A stretch of 64,000 bases of DNA from Neelides folsomi (GCA_034687125.1 JAQGBZ010000093.1:1-64000), one strand, 5' to 3'. Counted from the stretch's first letter, positions 9,267 through 23,600 are shown. The notes: generated by a model from the letters alone, not told the origin. Translations and numbers: made by a program.

Positions 9267-10470
9267 ATTTATATAGGCGCTTTTTTACCTTTTTTTATCA
9301 TTTCCTTTTTACTTGCTTTTTAATAGTAACAAAAATCCATTTGAACTTTATTTTATATCATTACAACTAATAACTAATACAGTTATAATACATTATATGT
9401 ATGCTATATATCATATTATAATTATTCTGAACTAATCTGAATGTATTTTTAATTATAAACTTAATTCCAATTTAATTTAGGTATTATTGGTTTTCATATT
9501 AATTAATTTAAATAAGATTAGTACCATCTAGCACCTAGATCTATTCATTTACATAATGATTTAAATATATAATTTAAAAGTTAATTTTTAAATTCATCGG
9601 ATTCTTAAAACGAGAATTTGTTTAGAAGATTTGATCGTCATTGGGAGTTTGTGAAAAGAAGGAAGGTTGGGATTTGCGTCTTTTGAAGGGACGTTGTTTG
9701 ACTCTGAGTTTTGTGACGGTTTTTGAGTTTGAGCTCCGAGCGACCATCTTTGGAAGTTCAAAGGAACGTCAAGGGCAAAAACACAAAGGGAGATGGAACA
9801 AAAATCTCTCAATTTCACTTTCTCATTTCGCTCACCTGCAATTTTACTTTTACCTTTACACTTACAATTAACATTAACATTTATCTTATGTTTAAATCTA
9901 TCTCCACACCTCATCTTTATTACTTTTAAGTTTTAACTAATATTCATATTAATATAGCAAAAATCATATTCTCATACACTCATAAAATTAAAAGGCAGAT
10001 TCAAAATATGCTTATAGGATAAAATTTAAATTAAATTCATTTTAAATATAACCAAATAATCAAAAATTTTAGTGATAAAATTATAATAATTAAAATTTTT
10101 GATTATAAATTTATTCATCATTGATTAATTTTATATGGGTTTATATGAATTTGACACTTTGAGGCAAACTGTAATTGTTTGTAATGAGAAATGAATTTAA
10201 GTGAGAATTGTATGAAGCGCATTGTGAGAGCTTGAGAATTTCGGAGTTATTTGGTTGCCTTTCGGGTTGTTTGAGTCCCTTCATTTTGGACATCTTTGAC
10301 CGATAAAGGGCAAAGGGAGTTTTTGGGTCTGAGGGTAGATGGCTAAAAGGGTGAATTTCCCCCATTCCTCCCGGTCCATTGGCTGGAACTGGGAAGAGAT
10401 CCAAATAATGGCGTCATTTATTCTGCGCCTCCTCCGACTCCTCCACGGACTCACGAAACAAAATCCAGGG

Positions 10471-10540
10471 CCAAATCCCTTCCTTACAAATCCCATCACA
10501 AATCCCATCTTTACAAATCCGTTCCATTCAAATCCCTTCA
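10471..10540 (+). repeat. Degenerate tandem repeat of ACAAATCCCATC
   Basis: Five to six imperfect copies of a 10-15 base phrase (aaatcccttc, acaaatcccatc, acaaatccgttc) follow one another. The open frames on both strands here translate the repeat (for example TNPITNPIFTNPF), which explains their length without a gene. Confidence 0.55.
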
Positions 10541-13082
10541 GCCCTTCCTTTTCTCCCCAATGGAGATTTTCGACCCTCGGCCATCCCTTAAACATCATGG
10601 GGGATGAAAAACCACGTGATGGACCCTTAACACAAACTTCCTCCTTAAACCTTTTTACATAATAAATATACTTATACGTCTATACCTATAAGGATAATAT
10701 AATGAGAAAATACAGTATAGTATATCATATATGTATTAAAGATAATTAGTTAATTACTAATTAAGGCTAATTGGATTTAATAATGCAATATGGATTTAAG
10801 GATTTTATCCTTTATTGGATTTATGATTTATTGAAGTGTGAATTTGTCACTTTGTGTGAGTTAAAGGATAGGGAATTTAAGTATAGGAATAAAAAGGGTT
10901 TAAAGGGATTTGTTTCACGCAGGGTCTCAATGGCCCTTGATGGGTTTATGACAACAAATAAACCAATTTTACAACCGCTTGAGGAAACATCATAAATTAA
11001 ATGACAAGAACTCAAATTGAACAAAAAACTCTTACTAATTGTTAAATTATATGAACATAAATGTAAATGTAACTTTTTATAAATTTAAAAATCCAATTTA
11101 TTTAATGTCGAATTAATTATATTTAAATAATTATTAAGTTAAATATTTAGACATTTATCATTAGTTTTTTGCTTCTCATTATTTATTATATATATTTGAT
11201 TATAATTTTATGATGAAAAGTTTAATTGGATTGAAAAATTAAGTTTAATTATGGTAATGTTGAATATTATGATTTTAATATTTTAATGTGGATGTGAAAT
11301 GAATTTGAGTTTTTTCTATTCTCAACTTATTTATTTGTACATTTTACAGATCATATTATGAATGAGCTTACAAACGCACAAAAATCATGAAAAATTCCAC
11401 TTACAATTACGACCTTACTTTTAGTAGACATTTCTTTTAAATTATTGACCTAATTAATCGTAATACACTTGTAGTTCATGTACTACACAAACAAGTTTTT
11501 TTCAATTACAATTCATCTTAAGTTAGATACAAATTTTAAACCAATTTTAAACCAATTTTAATCAAAATAAACAATTTATTACTTTCTAATTAAATACAAT
11601 TAGGAATTAATATTTTTGATCCTGATCTTTTAAAATGAATTTGAAATCTTGAATTTCTGATTTAACGTTAATTTCTGATTTTACATGAATTTTGAATTTT
11701 ACATAATACGGGAATTTGGGTGTGAAAAGAAAGATGGAATTTCCTCAACACGTGACACTTAAAATGAACAGTTAATTTAAATTTAAAATAAAGGTAAAAT
11801 AAATACAAGTCTTTGATTCTTTTTATCATTTACAACTAAAGTTAAAAAGTAGAGGTGGAAAAAGATTGGAGTGATTGAAAATGAAAAAGAACATTTTTTA
11901 ATACCTTGAGAGAAGTTGACACAAACAGCACGAATACAACACGACACAACAAACACTTCCATTTAAATACCTTACATTTAATACGTCTATTCGGTATTCA
12001 GTAAAATTAAGTTTAATTTAAGTTTAATTATTAATTAAATTACGTTTTGAGCCTTTCAAGGCCGCTTTTATACATTTTAATAACTTAATTACAATTACTT
12101 AATTACAATTATTAAAATTTATTAAAATTATTATTCTTTATTAATTTCTTAATTATCTTAACCAATTTAGTCAAAATGAATTGATTTACACATTTATAAA
12201 GGTAAAGCCATTTCTCTATTTACGTATAAATGGTTTTGGTTGAATTCAAATCTCAATTAAGATATTTTTAAGGAGAGATTGAAGTTAAATGTAATTAAAT
12301 TAACTTTAATTAAAGTTAATTTAATTACACTTCATTTAATTGGAGCTCTTTTTCTAAACTGCTTTTGCTTCGAGAATTTGACTTTTAAAATATCAATTTA
12401 ATTAAAATCCAAACTACGAAATTAAACTTTTGCATTTTCTTGCTAATGTAAAATCTGACATTCAAATACTTTACTTAATTAATGTTAAATTTAAACTTGA
12501 ACTTAATTATTATTATTATTTTCCTAAATATTTCTAAATGCATTATCAATTTATAATTAAGTTTAAGAGTATTTATTTATTTAATTTAATTTAATACAAT
12601 AATTATACTTATTTTGTGAATCCTCACAATGCGTACAATTGGTAATTCGGTGTGTGAGAGGTTTCTTCTTTTAAAGCTTAAGCTTTTTCTAAAATATCTA
12701 AAGTTTAAAGTGCTTAGGTTTAAATACAATTAATCTTTAATTACTTTATATTTACAAAAATGAATTGCTCAAAATGGTTTTTATCATTAATTTTAAATAC
12801 GTATAATGAGTTTGTCGTATTTTTTCAAAAACCCACGCACGAAAATAACAACAACATTGAAAAATTCAATTTCGCGTGATTTAACATTTGAGAAAATTTG
12901 AACTTAAAATAATTATAATTATAAAATTAAAATACCATTCATAAAGTTGAATTAAATTAAAGAATTAATTCTTTTGGATAAAATTGAATAAACTATCAGT
13001 CGGGTGAATTAGTAAAAAGGAGGGAAAATTTGAATTTGAATTCAATTATTCGAAACATTTAAAAGAGTTAAATTCAAAGAAC

Positions 13083-13103
13083 CACGTGATTCACGTGACG
13101 TGA
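13083..13103. promoter_or_regulatory. Paired CACGTG E-boxes with an adjacent TGACGTG
   Basis: CACGTG occurs at 13083-13088 and again at 13092-13097, followed directly by ACGTGAAA. The second copy sits in TCACGTGA, a symmetric bHLH-zip site, and overlaps TGACGTG, a CRE half-site. It lies 2 kb past the abd-A stop in otherwise very AT-rich DNA. Regulatory function is inferred. Confidence 0.35.
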
Positions 13104-14878
13104 AAGTGGAAAAGAGCGGGAAGATTCAAAAGATTGTCTACTTCTTTGGTTCAGCTAACAAACGAAGATGATTGGATTGAAAGAAATTACAAACATTTGA
13201 AGAAACACCAAACAAATTGTCACACAAAAATGAGATTCTTTTTTCTCAATTACACATTTACTAATTACAATTACCTAAATACAATTTACTATAAATATTC
13301 ACTACAAATATTTACTTTAAATATTTAACTAAGACTACAAATTACATATGTAGACAAACACATTAATTAAAATTACGATTAAACTTGCAATGAAGTTTAA
13401 TTATCTTACGCTTACATAAAGTTACATAAAGTTTATCCTGTGTAATTAATAACTAGAGTTAATTACAATTAACAATAAGTTAATTGTAATTAGATTCCTA
13501 GAGTTATGTTATGAGTTAATTAGAATCTAAATCGTATGATATTTACAAGTTTCCATAATTCATTAAATATTTATCTTCTTAAATGAATTGGGATTTATTT
13601 ATATTGCACTTCGCGTCTGAGTTCGAGTCTGATTGACTTCCACAGACAATAAATTAAAATACCAGAAAATATAAAAAACAAACTTTTGTGTAAATCAAAG
13701 GAGCAAAAGCTGCCAATTGATGCATTTATGTGTGCTTATGGCTTTTATCCTTTTTAATTATCCCTATCTCATTATTGGAAAATTACACAATCAATCTTAA
13801 TTATCATTATAATTAAGTTTTAAATAAAATGTTATAACATATTATTTAATTGTAATTCCAAGCACATTTAAACATTAAAAGTACAAAATTGAACAAAATG
13901 GAGATTTTCAAAAATTGCATTTTTCATAAATGTTCATTTTCAAATATGCTTTCTGTACTTTTCCAATGGTTGATATTTAAAATGTACTTTTGTTATTTAA
14001 ATTTCCTAAATTGTGAAATTTTATATCAGATATTTTATATTGTATATTTCAATACGTACATTTGGTTTAAATGGAAAATTCGCTAATAAACTCTTAATAA
14101 TATTGTAATAATTTAAATCTCTTTCTAATTATTTAAACGCTAATTAAATGTGTGGTTAGATGCATAAATATTTAACTAATTTTAAGTATTTAAATTTGAA
14201 ATTGGCATCCTTCCCTTAATTTCCAGCTTTTCCTTTTACATTGCAAGGTTTTCTCCCGGAGTTTTCCGAAGTTTTACGTATAGTTCGGTTTTCGGACAAA
14301 TTGTGATTTTTAAATGGCAGATAAATTTTAAATGTGTTTCAAATCTCATTCCTTTTTCAAATTACGTATTATTGAAGTTTTACAATTTATAATTCTTTTC
14401 TATTTTAAATTCCGATATTTATTCTGTTATATCTTTCCATTAAAGTTTTAAATAAAATGAATTTAAAATTTCTCAATTGGCGTTTGTGCTAATCCTATGT
14501 TAGTCACATTTAAGTTAATAATAATTCTACCGTTGAATTATCTAATCATTTCCTAACTGTATAATTGGATTAAAATCATTTTCATTAGAGCTGAGGTCAT
14601 TTTTACGTATATTGGTTGAGTTGGATACATTTTGTCCTTTGGAAGGCAGTTGAACTCAAAATCAATAACATTAGAAAAACAAATCTCAAATCAAACAAAT
14701 TTTTATACAAAATCCCTTCTTGATCATAATTATAATTAAAATACCTTATTTAATTCAACTTTACTTTAAATGTAACTTCAAAGTATTTAGCTTCAAAATA
14801 ACTAATCAAAGTATTTAAAATCTGTTTAAATTAAAGTCTACTAAAATTAACATTATTTGAGAATTAATTGTACGTTAA

Positions 14879-14888
14879 TTTATTTATT
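14879..14888 (-). terminator. Candidate abd-A poly(A) signals
   Basis: Two overlapping AATAAA hexamers (minus strand) lie about 186-195 bases after the abd-A stop at 15074-15076. They are the first clear signals downstream, giving a short 3' UTR. Drosophila abd-A has long alternative 3' UTRs, so more distal sites are possible. Confidence 0.4.
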
Positions 14889-15073
14889 CTGATATAACTT
14901 ATTCTTATTATACTTATTCTAATTACAATGTTTAATTATTTAATTAACTGTGAATTGGGAAATATTATTTAATTAAATATTGTTAAATTAAATATATTTG
15001 AGTCGTGGATGTTTTTTTGAGTTACTGTTACGTATAATTTAGGTAATAGCTGGTGGTAATTTCCATTTTTCCT

Positions 15074-15592
<519 letters not shown>

Positions 15593-16854
15593 TTAAAATC
15601 TATTTAATTTAATTAGATTTAATTAAATTTAACTTAGCTTATATTGTAATTTTAAAAAATCCATTATTATTAAATTAGTTAAAATCCACTAAATCCATAA
15701 AAATCCATTATAAATTAAAATCTAATCCATTTTAATTTAAATGTGATTTTAATGTAACTTTTAATTTTAATTTTAATTTAATCTCAAGTTTACAAAAAGA
15801 TCTGAATTGAAACCAAAAAGGTGCAGGATATAGTATGTTGGTAGTTGTGATCCTTTACGTGCGTTTTTAACTTTACTAAATCTTGCGCCTTTTGGGAAAA
15901 AGTCAAATCTATTTCTAAATATGATATTTAAATTAAAAGTTACATTAAGGTTACATTAAAATTACAGTTAAATTAAAATCCATTTAAATTAAGAATCCAA
16001 ATCTCTAATTTGTGATAATTTTGTCTAATAAATGTCTCTTAAATGTCGTTTGAATCCCAACGAGGAATTTCCCATTTAACACTGATCCCTATTAAGAGTG
16101 TCTGAATTTGTTTTGGTAATCTCCATTTCCCTATTTACGATCTTCCTCCCTTTGGGTTAATGTCCAAAATGGGGATCGTCCCTTCATCGCTTCATTCTTT
16201 TCCTTCATCGCTCACTCAGGTCGTTCAGCTCATTCTAAGTCATTTGAAGTTCTCAAACTTCTCATCCTTCAGACTCCCTTTAATTACACGATAAAAACTT
16301 GGGAACGACTTCTGGAAAAAAACTTATTTCTTCAACGACTCTTTCCAGTTTTTTTCTCTCTTTTACTTCAATGAAAATTTCCTCCTTTAAAGATAAATCT
16401 AACATTAAGTAAGATATGTATTTAAAGATAGCCCATGGTTAAAGGTATTTTTTTTAAAGATATGTAAAATTTAATTGTGTGTTATTTAAAAGATTATTTT
16501 ATTTAAAATATCTCCATTTAGTTTCCAGACATAATATAAAGTTATAAAGTTGTCGAGTTGTGAAGGTAAATTAAGGGGAGATTCGTCTGGGCATTAAAAT
16601 AAATAATTATTGACAAAGTTTTCTTTTTCTTCCAACTTCCCCCATTGTGAATTGTCGTATGGAGGAGTTGAATTGTGAATTCCTCCCTTCCAATGGCTGT
16701 CATTACAATAAAAAGAAGAGTCAGAGGGCCATTTTGAAGGAGGAGAGATACCAAAGGACCCTCGGCCATTAGACAAACACACAGCGAGGGAAGTTACAAA
16801 AACAGTTGGAAAAACATCCAACAACTTTCTAAACAATTTCTATCCAACAATTCC

Positions 16855-17010
16855 CATCTCAATTTCTATCCTAACCATTCCTAACCATTCCTATCCTGAC
16901 AATTCCTATTCTAACCATACTTATTCTGACAATTCCTATCCTAACTTCTTAACCATTCTTATTCTAACTATTCCTATTCTGACAATTCCATCCACCAATT
17001 TCTATCTCTT
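16855..17010. repeat. Degenerate minisatellite, unit near AACCATTCCTATCCTG
   Basis: About nine imperfect units of 14-18 bases alternate between ACCATTCCTATTCT and ACAATTCCTATCCT. One strand is almost free of G. It lies inside the abd-A intron and shows no coding sense. Confidence 0.65.
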
Positions 17011-18724
17011 AACATAGGAATTATATTGGAGGCGGAGATGTAAATGATGAAGAAACTCATTTTGGACAAATGAGATGTAAATGAGGGCTGGGATGGAAAA
17101 AGGAGACTTCAAGGGCTCTTAACCCAAACGTGACAAAAGTTGGGAAGACGAGAGTTAAAAATACCTAAACCCATTCCAGCTCCCTTCAAATGAACCAATG
17201 GAGTTCTTCAAGTCTGGGAGTTTGGGACTTCAAGTCTGGGAGTTGAAGTTTGTGAGTTATGGACCGGAGAGTCAAAGGGTCACAAGGAGCAGATGAACCT
17301 CGAAGGGTCAGGTGTGAGGAATTCACCTTGATGAATAAAAACATTTCTCACGGCCTTTTTCCAAAAATTTCCCTTCAACCTTTATATTTAAAATTCCCGC
17401 GTTTTAATACTAATGAAATTTATGCAATACAAATACAGGGTGGGCCAAAGTTGCTCTCTTTTTTATACAATTAATATAAATTTTTATTTTTAACTTAATA
17501 TTTTTTAATTAAGTTAAAATGGTTGGTTTATTAAAGGTGTGTTATTTATCTGTATTAATCCTATAGGTCATTTAGTGATATTTAGTTAATCATTTGAATG
17601 GTGAATTTGACCACACCTTTTTCGTGCGGGAGTGAGGGGAATAAAAAGGAAATAAATCTTTTGTGAATGTCAAGTTTGAATTTAGTGAGATTGAGGTCGA
17701 TAGTTAAAACGAGCGATGGAAAGGGCGATTGTTCCCCTAAACACTTTTTATCGCCCAATCAAAGTCAAACTCCACCTGGATATTCAAAAGTCACTTCAAT
17801 CAACTTACACGAAATATCCAAGGATTGGGTTGATTAACGAAATTCAAACCTTCGTTTTTATCAACTCGAATCTCCCCCACAAAACTCACACATCCAAATG
17901 CCCATTTTTCATAATATCCCTTTTATATTCACAATCTACCAAATTAAATGGAACATTATTCAACCGTTAAAACTCAGATTATTCAAACCTTAAACTTAAA
18001 CAAAATTTATTCCTACCATTAAGCTCAAACAAAATTTATTCATCCGTTAAACTCAAAAAAGAAAAAGTTAAAAGAAAAAACAAAACGATAAAAATTCTAA
18101 ATAATGGAAATATTGCTAGTCTCGTTTTAATTAAATATTTAAAATAAAAAATTAAATATTTAATCAAAATAAAATAATTAGCTTGAATTTCAAATGAATG
18201 TATAATATACACATTATGTAAATATTTCAATATGAAATATAAAAAAGTAATATTTAAAAAATGGCGTCTTTTGGGTTTTGCGAATCTTTTGAGTGTGACG
18301 ATGATTTTATGGAACTACTGTATTAAGTATAAAATATACAGATATGTAGATGTATGTATGGTACATGTAATTTATATTGTACATGTTTAATATCTTTTCC
18401 ACGTTGTGTTGTGGTATATTTTGTATTATTTTCGAAGTGAGTGGTTTGTCTCCTCCTCTTCATCTCCCTTCACTTGCTTTATAAAAAACTGTGGGCATTA
18501 GGAGCGGAAATGAGTGCCATAAACCACAAAACCCACCGCAAAGCTGACAACTCAAATCGTCTCGTTTTCCTTTTTTAAGACCAAGCCCAATGTCTCAATA
18601 TGACAAAATCCAAAAGTTCTCTTGTCTCAATTACGATCATAACCATTACACAAACCATTGCTACTTTTTATTACACAAAAATTTTATACAAAAAGGAATT
18701 ATAAACATAATACTAAAAACTAAA

Positions 18725-18792
18725 ATATATCCTTATGTATCATATACATACGAATAATATACTTATTCATATATGATACATAAAGATAGTAT
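18725..18792. repeat. Hairpin of microRNA-precursor size
   Basis: A perfect 14-bp stem (18733-18746 with 18770-18783) extends outward through one mismatch to TATC/GATA and ATA/TAT. Inward, past an asymmetric bulge, it continues to a six-bp stem GAATAA/TTATTC with a five-base loop. Total length is about 68 bases. The arms are nearly pure A/T, and no known mature microRNA sequence was recognised, so a chance palindrome in AT-rich DNA remains possible. Confidence 0.5.
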
Positions 18793-19038
18793 AATGACAA
18801 ATCATATACTATATAAAAACTATCATCATACTTTTTGATATAAAACTTTTATATTTGAATCATATATCTAATATATACATTTCTTATAGTATGGTACATT
18901 TATATATTTTAAGACATTTTTGGCTCTATTGAATATTTCCTAGAAATGGATGAAAAGATCTATATAAGAATTATGAGATATTTTGCATTGTATCCGAATT
19001 GATGTTAAGATCGTTTAAAAATCGTTATCTGGCGGGTA

Positions 19039-19049
19039 ATGGCCGCCAT
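19039..19049. promoter_or_regulatory. Palindromic ATGGCCGCCAT (YY1/Pho-like double site)
   Basis: ATGGC and GCCAT face each other around a single C. GCCAT is the core of the Pleiohomeotic/YY1 site used by Polycomb response elements, which are a feature of Hox loci. The same 11-mer recurs at 37489-37499 in this intron. Function is inferred. Confidence 0.3.
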
Positions 19050-22000
19050 AATAAATGGGTAGCTATGGAATTGTGCTACAACTATTGTGATTTCAGTTGT
19101 TCCGAACCATATCATTTCCTCTTTACCTCAATCTTACATTTTTCATATATTTTGTATTGTATCATATCATATACTTTGTATCATACACTCAGTATTTTTG
19201 TATTTTGGAGAGTTTTCCTCTTTATTCTTTGCCTATTCTTCCTAGTTGCGGGAGAGGAATAGGAATGGAAGGGAAGTCAATGGCAATGGAGGAGAAGCAA
19301 TGGGGTGGAAGAGATGTGCGATGGATCTCAGCCCTCGTCAAGGACCATTGCCATCTCAACCCGACGAAAACGTCTTTGTTCCATACACAACTTCCTCTTC
19401 CCTTGCACAAAACTCCTATAACTTCCCAATGGAGATCATCCATCTTACTTACTTAGGGGACTTTAGTTCCTATAGCAACAACGACCACTTTAAAGTTTCT
19501 ATAGTTACTTTAAAACAGCTCCTATATTTACGGAACAATTCTTATATGTAGTTAGGTTAGAACAGTTGCTATAGTAACCATAATACTAATTTACTAATGT
19601 CTATTTTATAGTTGTAATGTTATAGTTATAATGTTAAGAAGGAGTTTGTAATGTTAAACTTATGAAGGGATTGAAGTCTCCAGTTTTAGATTTATTTGTT
19701 GTACGTGATCATAAATTGGTTGTTGGGTTGTTCACTGGGAGATTATTTTCCTTTCAGTTCTCTCAGTTCCTTTAGCTCCTTTAGCTCCTTGGGTGATTTT
19801 GGGAGTTTGAGAGTTTGGGAATTTGAGGGGGATTTTGTGTTTAAGACCATTTGTGTTGAACTCCACACGTTGGATCCATTAGGCCAATTAGAATGGATAG
19901 AAATATTGGTTGCCATGGACAACTTCACTTTCCTCGTGTTGGACAAATCTCCTCAGGGAGATTAAACGCTTCCAGATGACCCGAACCAAACACCCCGCAG
20001 ACTTTTATTATTCAATCCAAGCAAGACCAAAACCATTTAAAACCATTTCAAAACATGTACGACAACCATAAGAACATTTTTAATCACCTAAAAGGATAAT
20101 TAACTTCAAAGACATAAATTTTAAATTACAATTACAATTACAAAAGTTAAAGTCTAAATTCTAAGCAATGCTAAAATTAAGCAGTTTGGATCTAGTTTAA
20201 CTTAACTAATGAAACAAACTATTTAATTATAATATTATAACAATTTAAAATAAAATTGTTTGGAATTGAATAAAATAAAAATATTTGTGAAATTGAATAA
20301 AATTATAAATATTTGTAAAAATGTATCAAATAAAAAATTGAGTGTTATTGGACGAGCATTGGAGCATTGTAAAATAATTGTAATAATGTGAAATGTAAAA
20401 GAACAGAAGGGAAGTTGAAGTTGATTTACCCCCCAGAAAGTCAATTTGAAAGAAGGAGTTCCTTTATAGTTGAATTATTGGTTTAATCGCTGTTTCCTTC
20501 CCCAATCTCCCTTCTCCTAATTACATTTCTTAATCACCCTCATCCTTCCCCTCACTCTCAAGCTCAATTCAAACTCAACTTAAACTCACATTGAGCTCAA
20601 TTCGGAACAAAAGTTACAAGTTCATTGAATCAACGTTGAATCAACTAAATTAACATTTCCACATAATCCAATGTAATTTATAACACTTTATATAATACTG
20701 TATATTTTATACTCCCATTACTGAATATACATTATATATTACTGTATATGTAGCTTGTACATGTTTGTTTAACACTAGAAGGATTTTAACAGAAACATCA
20801 AGAGTTAATTTACTCCTTTAATTTCACTCTGTTTGAGTTTGAACCTCCGTAGGAGTAAAATGAATTTCTATGTGATTTATAATCCCCAATTCACAATCCA
20901 TTTTGTAAAGTAATGGCAAAGGCCTTTGGGAGTTTCGAAGATTTCCGTCGAAGCACGTCGAGGGCAAATGAGGGGAAAGGAAATTAAAAAGAGGAATTGG
21001 GAAATTAATGATTGGGATAAGTGTAGACTAAAAATGAATTAAAATGAGAAATGGCTAACAACTAACATTTGTACTCAATAAATACAGTCAGTACATAATT
21101 AATAAGTCAACTATTGGATTTAACTGGATTTAAGTGGATTAAATATGAAGGGGGGAAGTTTTGAAAATCAAAGGGTTGTTTTCATTGGAGTTGAATTAAA
21201 CTTGAAATAAACTTGAAATTCGAGTAATTTTTCAAGTAATTCAATTGGAGATGAAATTCATGAAATTGAGTGAAATTGAGCCAAATGAAATTTATTTGAT
21301 TGGAGGGAGAAATTGAAATGTTTTGAAAGGGAGCTGATTAAAAAAACAAACTCCTTTGGGCTCTTTTGAATGGACAATAAATGAAATTAAGCTCCCTTTT
21401 GAATCATTAAACTTCGGTTCAAATCCCCGCCGCCATCCAAAACTCATTTTAAAACTTTTTCAATTCACTTTCTTTTACGCCCCCATTAATTAAAAAAACA
21501 AATCCTGATAAATTAAATTACAAACTTCCCCCCTTTCAATCTCAAATCCCAATAGTGAACTAAATCCCGTTAATGATAAATTTTAAATGTCGACCATTTT
21601 TCATTTTACAATTCTCAATTCGACTACTAAGTCAATTATGTAACATTATAACATTAACTCAATTTAACTCTCATAAAGCCTATATAGTCTATAAAGCCTA
21701 TAAACCTTCAAATTTAATTATGCGATGAACATCAAAGGAGGGAAATTTGAATTTATGGCTTAAACGACTACTAAAATTATAGAATTTAGAATATTATAGG
21801 CAGACTATAAGTTTAATGGTTTTATAAATTCACGTTTAATTGTGTTTAGGTAATTTTATAGGCTTTTAATTTACAATGAATTTATAATGAATTCTAAGAC
21901 GTTATTTTTAACATTATTTTTAATGTTAGTCATTTAATGTCCAATTTATGATGAATTTATAGCAATAGCATGTTGCATTGTGAATATCAAAGGAGTTTCC

Positions 22001-23324
22001 CAGTGACATAAAAACCATTTTATGGAATATTCCCTTTATTAGACACGTCGGAAATATTCCCATTTGGTTCTTCACATTGTCGTGGAAGGAATATTTATTA
22101 AATTAATCACGTAAGAAATCCAGTCATTAACTAAAGTTAACCCTACAGAAAAAGTCACTTCAAATCTCATATTCATATTTTAACCTAAACATTACCACTA
22201 ATAATATAACCAATATTCTTCACAATATTCATAGCAATATTCTTCACAATATGCATAGTCATATTCATAGCTATTATTCTCCATAATATTCTCCACAATG
22301 TCCGTTAGATTACACATTACATAAAGGAGCATAAAGCTTGCGCAATGAATAAAAAGCATAAAAAGTATAAAAAATGGTAAGTATATAAAGGCTATAAGAC
22401 GTATAAAAAGTATAAAAAACTGATCATTGCATCACAATGGAGTGACACTTTGAAAGATGAAGAATAAAAATCATTTTAATAACAAAAGCTGAAGGTAAAG
22501 CTTAAGGATTTTTCATATGATTTAACAGCCGGATAAAATCCATTTGCATATAACTTCAACTACAAACGAGCAAGAAATGATAAATTCATCTTTTTGGACA
22601 TCTCTAAAAATATAAAGAGTTTTATACCAAATACATGTAATCTCATATAACTATATTATACATATTCGTACATAGGAGATATCATATGAATATAATAGGG
22701 AATCTCATATGAATATTATAGAGAATCTCTATTGAATATATAGGGAATCTCATAAAAATATATAATAGGAGATTTCATAAGAATATCATATGAATTTTAT
22801 AGGAGATATTATAAGAAATATTATCTGTGTAATGTGATATTCTTAAAGTGTATTTCTTCCCAGGTGTATTTTTTTGTAATGGGAGTTGGTCGATTATTCC
22901 ATGTCTAATTCCTTGGACGGAGGGAGGATCTTTGGAACCCAAGGAGTTTTCTTCTTCCCTCCTTTGGACCCCCTGGGACCAAACTGCCCCATTCCAACCG
23001 TCACATAAATCCTTTCCTTCTGACCTGTCAAAGAGCCCAAAACCCAATGCCACTCACACAAACACAACTGAATTGAAATTATTCCTCCCCTCTTACCAAA
23101 TCATTATTCTCCACACTTCCGAATCACTAAAACACAAAACGTCTTCATTCCAACCTTTAATTTATAAGAACCCTTAAAGTCACCTTAAATCCCTTAAAGT
23201 CTCCTTTACAATTTAACTATTCTGATTTAACTAAATTAACTAATCTTTTGACAAATTCTGTAGCTCAAAATTCCAATATGGCGATTATTTCCAAATTGAG
23301 AGATTTAAGAATTAAACGTTTCAG
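19050..23324 (-). other. abd-A: abd-A intron, mixed AT-rich sequence
   Basis: Contains patches of moderate GC at 19230-19450 and 22860-23050 with overlapping frames on both strands. A CTCAGTTCCTTTAGCTCC-type low-complexity run lies near 19760-19800. X-box-like motifs occur at 19565-19578 (GTTGCTATAGTAAC) and 19909-19920. None of the frames has credible splice, start and stop signals together. A tandem repeat at 22665-22830 is listed separately. Confidence 0.5.
22665..22830. repeat. Degenerate tandem repeat, unit near AGGAGATATCATATGAATAT
   Basis: Six or so imperfect units of 24-30 bases share the phrases GGGAATCTCATATGAATAT and AGGAGATTTCATAAGAATAT. It is purely noncoding and intronic. Confidence 0.6.
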
Positions 23325-23600
23325 AGGTCATTGGTTGCTATGGTCACATTATTTCTATTTCCTATGGTTACAATGATTTCTAGTTGCTATGGTTACCATT
23401 GTTTCTATCTGATATTGTAAAAATAATTTCTATGGTTAAAATGGTTGCTATAGATACAATTATTTCTAGTTGCAATGTGATATGGTTTCAAATTTTTTGG
23501 TTTCCATGGTTACGATTAAATATTTTTTGCTTGGTTGGTTACATTAAAAGACTTTTGGTTGCCATAGCTGGATCGTTTTTACAGTTTTTAGCTTCCTTTG
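23325..23600. repeat. 25-bp repeat array built on an X-box-like motif
   Basis: Successive copies read roughly TTTCTAGTTGCTATGGTTAC followed by AATGA. The palindromic core appears as GTTGCTATGGTCAC (23334), GTTGCTATGGTTAC (23383) and GTTTCCATGGTTAC (23500), with weaker versions between. The array therefore carries several near-consensus RFX half-site pairs. Units drift in length to the right. Confidence 0.65.

Larger units (their letters stand above)
9267..15073. other. Long AT-rich interval downstream of abd-A
   Basis: This holds the abd-A 3' flank and then a gene-poor interval toward the expected Ubx side. A GC-richer patch at 10240-10620 contains overlapping frames on both strands that are partly a translated short repeat (10471-10540). 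The section 11000-15000 is extremely AT-rich, with many TAATTA-type runs and no coding signal. The paired E-boxes at 13083-13103 are listed separately. Confidence 0.4.

Noticed and set aside
10281-10662. Overlapping frames of 105 and 107 codons
   Set aside because: Low-complexity translation of an ACAAATCCC repeat on one strand and its mirror on the other.
1-15000. A Ubx exon
   Set aside because: No second homeodomain, YPWM or Ubx N-terminal motif (MNSYFEQ) was found in any frame of the left part.
18510-18578. 22-residue frame after a TATAAAAA motif
   Set aside because: TATA-like motifs are frequent in this AT-rich DNA, and nothing else supports the frame.
21400-21445. GGTTCAAATCC, a B-box-like sequence
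   Set aside because: No T stem, acceptor stem or A box around it, so no tRNA.
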